64,000 bases of DNA, taken from Pseudomonas baetica. Lineage in GTDB: Bacteria > Pseudomonadota > Gammaproteobacteria > Pseudomonadales > Pseudomonadaceae. Of this stretch, positions 61,113 to 64,000 are shown piece by piece; the first letter of the stretch is position 1, and the number at the start of each line of letters is the position of its first letter. Below the pieces are notes generated by a model that was not told the origin of the DNA, made no database searches, and was given only the letters and a program-made list of their open reading frames with translations. The stretch covers positions 5,266,001-5,330,000 of the forward strand of contig NZ_PHHE01000001.1 in assembly GCF_002813455.1 (NCBI RefSeq), given 5' to 3'. The position numbers and the translations under genes are program-made.

Positions 61113-61189
61113 GCACTCGTAGCTCAGCTGGATAGAGTACTCGGCTACGAACCGAGCGGTCACAGGTTCGAATCCTGTCGAGTGCACCA
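61113..61189 (+). tRNA. tRNA-Arg (anticodon ACG), copy 1
   Basis: 77 bases including encoded CCA: acceptor GCACTCG/CGAGTGC, D-arm AGCTCAGCTGGATAGAG, anticodon loop CTACGAA, T-arm ACAGGTTCGAATCCTGT. TATAAT lies at 61094, upstream of copy 1. Confidence 0.97.
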
Positions 61190-61409
61190 TTTAAGAGTCA
61201 GTTACAGCGATGTAAATGACTTGGCTCCAACCAGATGTGATCTGGTCTAAAAACACAAATGCACTCGTAGCTCAGCTGGATAGAGTACTCGGCTACGAAC
61301 CGAGCGGTCACAGGTTCGAATCCTGTCGAGTGCACCATTTAAGAGTTGTTTGCAGCAATGCAGGTGACTTGGCTTCAATCAGTTGTGGTCTGGTTTAAAA
61401 ACACAAAAT
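61190..61409 (+). repeat. Homologous spacers of the tandem tRNA-Arg array
   Basis: The spacer after copy 1 and that after copy 2 share most positions (both start CATTTAAGAGT and end AAAAACACAAA), showing that tRNA plus spacer was duplicated as a ~148-base unit. Confidence 0.85.
61261..61337 (+). tRNA. tRNA-Arg (anticodon ACG), copy 2
   Basis: Identical in sequence to copy 1, 148 bases further on. Confidence 0.97.
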
Positions 61410-61486
61410 GCACTCGTAGCTCAGCTGGATAGAGTACTCGGCTACGAACCGAGCGGTCACAGGTTCGAATCCTGTCGAGTGCACCA
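61410..61486 (+). tRNA. tRNA-Arg (anticodon ACG), copy 3
   Basis: Identical to copies 1 and 2, 149 bases after copy 2. The terminator follows nine bases later, so the cluster is one transcript. Confidence 0.97.
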
Positions 61487-61493
61487 TATACCG

Positions 61494-61522
61494 AAAAGCC
61501 CGCGTTTAACGCGGGCTTTTTG
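61494..61522 (+). terminator. Terminator of the tRNA cluster
   Basis: AAGCCCGCGTTTAACGCGGGCTTTTTG: perfect stem and T-run. It also lies just past the stop of the convergent gene at 61506. Confidence 0.9.
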
Positions 61523-62024
61523 CTTTCTGCGATTTGGCTTTCCCTTTCACGCATCCCTTCTCATCGAAATCGACTTGAGCACTTCGGCCTCGTTTGAGGT
61601 CGTACCGATAGCTCGTCGTCGAAGTCCGAATATTGACCTTGTCCGGTTTGCCGAGCGCGCTTTCGACGTCCTGCTGGTTCATGCCGGCAATGATGCGTCG
61701 ATTGATGATCGCTTCGCGTCGCTGTCTGGCATCTATCAGATTTGCGCACTTGTCTTGCGCGCGCCCAACAATACCCGGTTCTCGACCGCGGGCTTTCATA
61801 CCGGATTTTTCTTCGTGGTCGTGCTCCGGCATGATCGCTACGACCGATCCGGGCGAGTAGGGGTGTACTTCCTGAACTGAGCGTTGTTCACCGCTCGCAC
61901 AACTCATGCTGGTGAAAGTGACGCTGCCGTCGGGCGCTTCACATCGGTGAAGGCTGGTCGCTGCCCCGGCGGGCGGTAGGCAGAGCAGGCTGGTGAGTAC
62001 AAAACGAGTTGTTTTCGATGGCAT
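61506..62024 (-). CDS. Secreted DUF4124-like protein
   Basis: 172 residues from the ATG at 62024 (GGAGG seven bases upstream). The signal peptide is MPSKTTRFVLTSLLCLPPAG then AAT. The mature start LHRCEAPDGSVTFTSMSCAS is the DUF4124-type two-cysteine motif of small periplasmic Pseudomonas proteins. A C-terminal part AGMNQQDVESALGKPDKVNI, SYRYDLKRGRSAQVDFDEKG resembles the BamE/SmpA-like fold. Function unknown. A basic low-complexity tail (KGKAKSQKAKSPR) ends it. Confidence 0.75.
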   Translation of the reverse strand: MPSKTTRFVLTSLLCLPPAGAATSLHRCEAPDGSVTFTSMSCASGEQRSVQEVHPYSPGSVVAIMPEHDHEEKSGMKARGREPGIVGRAQDKCANLIDARQRREAIINRRIIAGMNQQDVESALGKPDKVNIRTSTTSYRYDLKRGRSAQVDFDEKGCVKGKAKSQKAKSPR

Positions 62025-62189
62025 TCGACGTCCTCCATGACGATCTATGCTCAAGGGTAGTCGCTGCATTTTTCATTGTCGGTGTGTTTTCTTTTCAGGA
62101 TGAGTCGTCGCATCTGCATGGATCAGGACGGCGCTCAGTTTGTTTCGCAAGCGCTTGTTTCGGCCACGATTTTTTAACGTTTAAAACCG

Positions 62190-62244
62190 TCAGGCGGTGT
62201 ATCATTGCGCCCGTCAGCCCCGCCGGGGCTTATGGAATACCTCC
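62190..62244 (+). promoter_or_regulatory. Probable mgtE promoter and leader hairpin
   Basis: TATCAT at 62200-62205 is a reasonable -10 box. AGCCCC (62216-62221) pairs with GGGGCT (62225-62230) in a tight hairpin just before the leader ORF. Confidence 0.4.
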
Positions 62245-62304
62245 ATGGACTTACCCAGTAGTTACTCAGTACCCCGTTTCACCAATCATGAATTGACTGA
62301 TTGA
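62245..62304 (+). CDS. Possible 19-codon leader peptide upstream of mgtE
   Basis: ATG at 62245 with GGA eight bases upstream opens a 19-residue frame MDLPSSYSVPRFTNHELTD ending in TGA at 62304, 40 bases before mgtE. It has two Pro codons and no homologue known to me. Mg2+ transporter genes of enterobacteria use short Pro-containing leader ORFs to sense translation speed, so the position is suggestive, but a chance ORF of this size is common. Confidence 0.35.
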   Translation: MDLPSSYSVPRFTNHELTD

Positions 62305-62344
62305 ATCTTCCGGCGTGCCCCGCTGCTGGGAGTGGAGTTCGCCT

Positions 62345-63787
62345 ATGTCTGAAATCGAAGTAAAGAAAACACAGGAAAGCCTGCAGGATCGCCTGGCTCA
62401 AGTCGTCGAGCTGCTGCAGCGTCAACGGGTCGTCGAAGACCTGACTCATCGCCAGGAAGGCGCTCATCACGACCGGGTCGAAAACCTGGTTCACCGGCAA
62501 AATCTCGTCGAGCTGCAACGCAAGCTCGATGATCTGCACTCCGCCGACGTAGCCTACATTCTCGAAGCCTTGCCACTGGACGACCGTCTGACGCTCTGGC
62601 AGTTGGTCAAGGCTGATCGCGACGGCGACATTCTTCTCGAAGTATCCGATTCCGTCCGTGAAACACTGATCGCCGACATGGACGATCACGAGCTCCTGGC
62701 TGCTGCCAAGGACATGGATGCCGACGAACTCGCTGATCTGGCCTCCGAGCTGCCGCGAGATGTCGTCCATGAGTTAATGGAGACGCTGGACCAGCAACAA
62801 CGCGAGCGAGTGCGCTCGGCCTTGTCTTATGACGAGGAGCAGGTCGGTGCGCTGATGGACTTCGAGATGGTGACCATTCGTGAGGATGTCAGTCTTGAAG
62901 TGGTTTTGCGTTACCTGCGGCGTCTCAAAGAGTTGCCCGGTCATACCGACAAACTGTTTGTGGTCGATTACGACGGCGTGCTCAAGGGTGTGCTGCCGAT
63001 CAAGCGTTTGCTGGTGAACGATCCGGAGAAACAGGTTGCTGAAGTAATGGCCAGCGATCCGGTGAGTTTTCATCCGGATGAAGATGCTTATGACGCTGCT
63101 CAGGCGTTCGAGCGTTACGACTTGATCTCTGCCCCGGTGGTCGACAAAAACGGCAAGCTGATCGGCCGTCTGACCATCGATGAAATGGTCGACCTGATTC
63201 GTGAGGAAAGCGAAAGCGAAGTCCTCAATATGGCAGGTCTTCGTGAAGAGGAAGACATCTTTGCTTCGGTCTGGAAATCCTTGCGCAACCGTTGGGCATG
63301 GCTGGCGGTGAACTTGGTCACTGCGTTTGTCGCCTCGCGTGTGATCGGTCTGTTTGAGGGGTCGATCGAAAAGTTGGTAGCGCTGGCGGCATTGATGCCT
63401 ATCGTAGCGGGTATTGGCGGTAACTCCGGCAATCAGACGATCACCATGATCGTTCGTGCGATGGCACTCGATCAGGTCAGTACCGGCAACACATCGCGAC
63501 TGATGCGCAAGGAACTGGCCGTGGGCTTGATCAATGGCTTGGTCTGGGGCGGGGTAATCGGTGTGGTCGCCTATCTGCTTTATGGCAGTTGGTCGCTGGG
63601 TGTGGTGATGACCGCAGCGATGACACTCAACTTGCTTCTGGCGGCGCTGATGGGGGTGTTAATCCCTATGACTCTGGCCAAGTTGGGTCGTGATCCGGCG
63701 ATGGGGGCCAGTGTGATGATTACTGCCATGACCGACAGTGGTGGCTTTTTCATCTTCCTCGGGTTGGCCACGATCTTCCTGCTCTGA
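62345..63787 (+). CDS. mgtE: Magnesium transporter MgtE
   Basis: 480 residues from the ATG at 62345 (MSEIEVKKTQESLQDRLAQV); an ATG at 62315 is out of keeping with the family start. The N-terminal superhelical MgtE_N domain (about 30-150, with acidic LADLASELPRDVVHELMETL) is followed by a CBS pair (about 150-275; SDPVSFHPDEDAYDAAQAFE, LIGRLTIDEMVDLIREE) and five membrane helices (about 300-480) with the pore-lining GIGGNSGNQTITMIVRAMAL. The N and CBS domains bind Mg2+ and close the channel when the ion is plentiful. Confidence 0.95.
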   Translation: MSEIEVKKTQESLQDRLAQVVELLQRQRVVEDLTHRQEGAHHDRVENLVHRQNLVELQRKLDDLHSADVAYILEALPLDDRLTLWQLVKADRDGDILLEVSDSVRETLIADMDDHELLAAAKDMDADELADLASELPRDVVHELMETLDQQQRERVRSALSYDEEQVGALMDFEMVTIREDVSLEVVLRYLRRLKELPGHTDKLFVVDYDGVLKGVLPIKRLLVNDPEKQVAEVMASDPVSFHPDEDAYDAAQAFERYDLISAPVVDKNGKLIGRLTIDEMVDLIREESESEVLNMAGLREEEDIFASVWKSLRNRWAWLAVNLVTAFVASRVIGLFEGSIEKLVALAALMPIVAGIGGNSGNQTITMIVRAMALDQVSTGNTSRLMRKELAVGLINGLVWGGVIGVVAYLLYGSWSLGVVMTAAMTLNLLLAALMGVLIPMTLAKLGRDPAMGASVMITAMTDSGGFFIFLGLATIFLL

Positions 63788-63802
63788 TTTGTTGTAATAG
63801 AA

Positions 63803-63832
63803 AGCCCGCGCTCATTGGCGGGCTTTTTTATG
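63803..63832 (+). terminator. Terminator of mgtE
   Basis: AAAGCCCGC-GCTCATTG-GCGGGCTTTTTTA. Confidence 0.88.
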
Positions 63833-63865
63833 TCCGGTATATCTGCCAGCCCAAACGCTGGGCAA

Positions 63866-63893
63866 AGAAAAGCCAGCATTCACGCTGGCTTGA
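63866..63893 (-). terminator. Terminator of the gene at the right edge
   Basis: AAGCCAGC-ATTCAC-GCTGGCTT with an A-rich run (GGCAAAGAAAAG) on its left, serving as the U-side on the minus strand. Confidence 0.7.
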
Positions 63894-63908
63894 GATATTT
63901 GGTTCGGC

Positions 63909-64000
63909 TCAGGACGCGTCTGCGGCCATTTCGGCGTCGTGGGCGATCAGCGACACCAAAGCGTTTTGCTGGCGGTGAGAGAGTTGACGGAATCGTTGCA
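63909..64000 (-). CDS. C-terminal end of an unidentified protein (cut by window edge)
   Basis: The minus strand from the right edge is open to the stop at 63909 and reads 29 residues ...QRFRQLSHRQQNALVSLIAH then DAEMAADAS. Codon use is typical of the core, and a terminator follows. Too little is visible to name it. Confidence 0.6.
   Translation of the reverse strand, partial: QRFRQLSHRQQNALVSLIAHDAEMAADAS

Overview
The window is chromosomal DNA from a Pseudomonas, most likely of the P. fluorescens group. Three things point there. The gene order acsA - aotJQMOP - argR - aruCFGDB-aruE - alaS - lysC - rsmA/csrA - tRNAs - mgtE is the arginine region known from Pseudomonas. The core has high-GC codon use. 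Many copies of the pseudomonad REP palindrome (GTGGGAGCgGGCTTGCTCGCGAAG type), often as inverted pairs, fill the intergenic gaps.

Layout. 0-16 kb is mostly core or soft-core: a CorA/ZntB-type transporter cut by the left edge, a chemotaxis receptor, a FlxA-like protein with a FliA-type promoter, a GAF histidine kinase, a PepSY protein, glpQ, an ABM monooxygenase/GATase pair, several regulators (LysR, TetR, AraC, XRE-like), a BdlA-like PAS chemoreceptor, a metallo-beta-lactamase-fold hydrolase and a TauE/SafE permease. 16-21 kb is an accessory block: an unknown Cys/His protein, an E3-type (rRNase) S-pyocin with two paralogous candidate immunity genes, and a BRO-N phage-regulator gene split just after its second codon by an IS3-family element with a 3-bp target duplication.

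21.4-28.65 kb is an AT-rich island with codon use quite unlike its surroundings. It encodes a protein with two GHKL ATPase modules (MORC/Hsp90-like at the N-terminus, histidine-kinase-like at the C-terminus), a response-regulator-like protein with an unrecognised C-terminal domain, a Vsr endonuclease, a C5-cytosine methyltransferase, a nucleotidyltransferase-fold protein and a DUF262 protein. The first two genes overlap by one base, and so do the last two. I read this as a candidate defence island in which a modification enzyme and a nick-type nuclease sit beside a phosphorelay-like ATPase pair. No ordinary restriction enzyme is visible. The island ends at the terminator of nrdB.

28.7-64 kb is core again: nrdB, acsA, a fivefold tandem REP array, an IS256-family insertion with an 8-bp target duplication, the arginine/ornithine ABC transporter operon with its AraC-family regulator ArgR, and the arginine succinyltransferase (AST) catabolic genes aruC-F-G-D-B-E. 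A 1.7-kaa dermonecrotic/LRR toxin-like gene sits between argR and aruC. After these come an FMN-riboswitch-controlled ribH, ltaE, alaS, lysC, rsmA, tRNA-Ser(GCT), three near-identical tRNA-Arg(ACG) repeats, and mgtE preceded by a 19-codon leader ORF. Sites matching the Pseudomonas ArgR half-site TGTCGC-N8-AA lie before both aotJ and aruC, so uptake, sensing and catabolism of arginine form one regulated unit.
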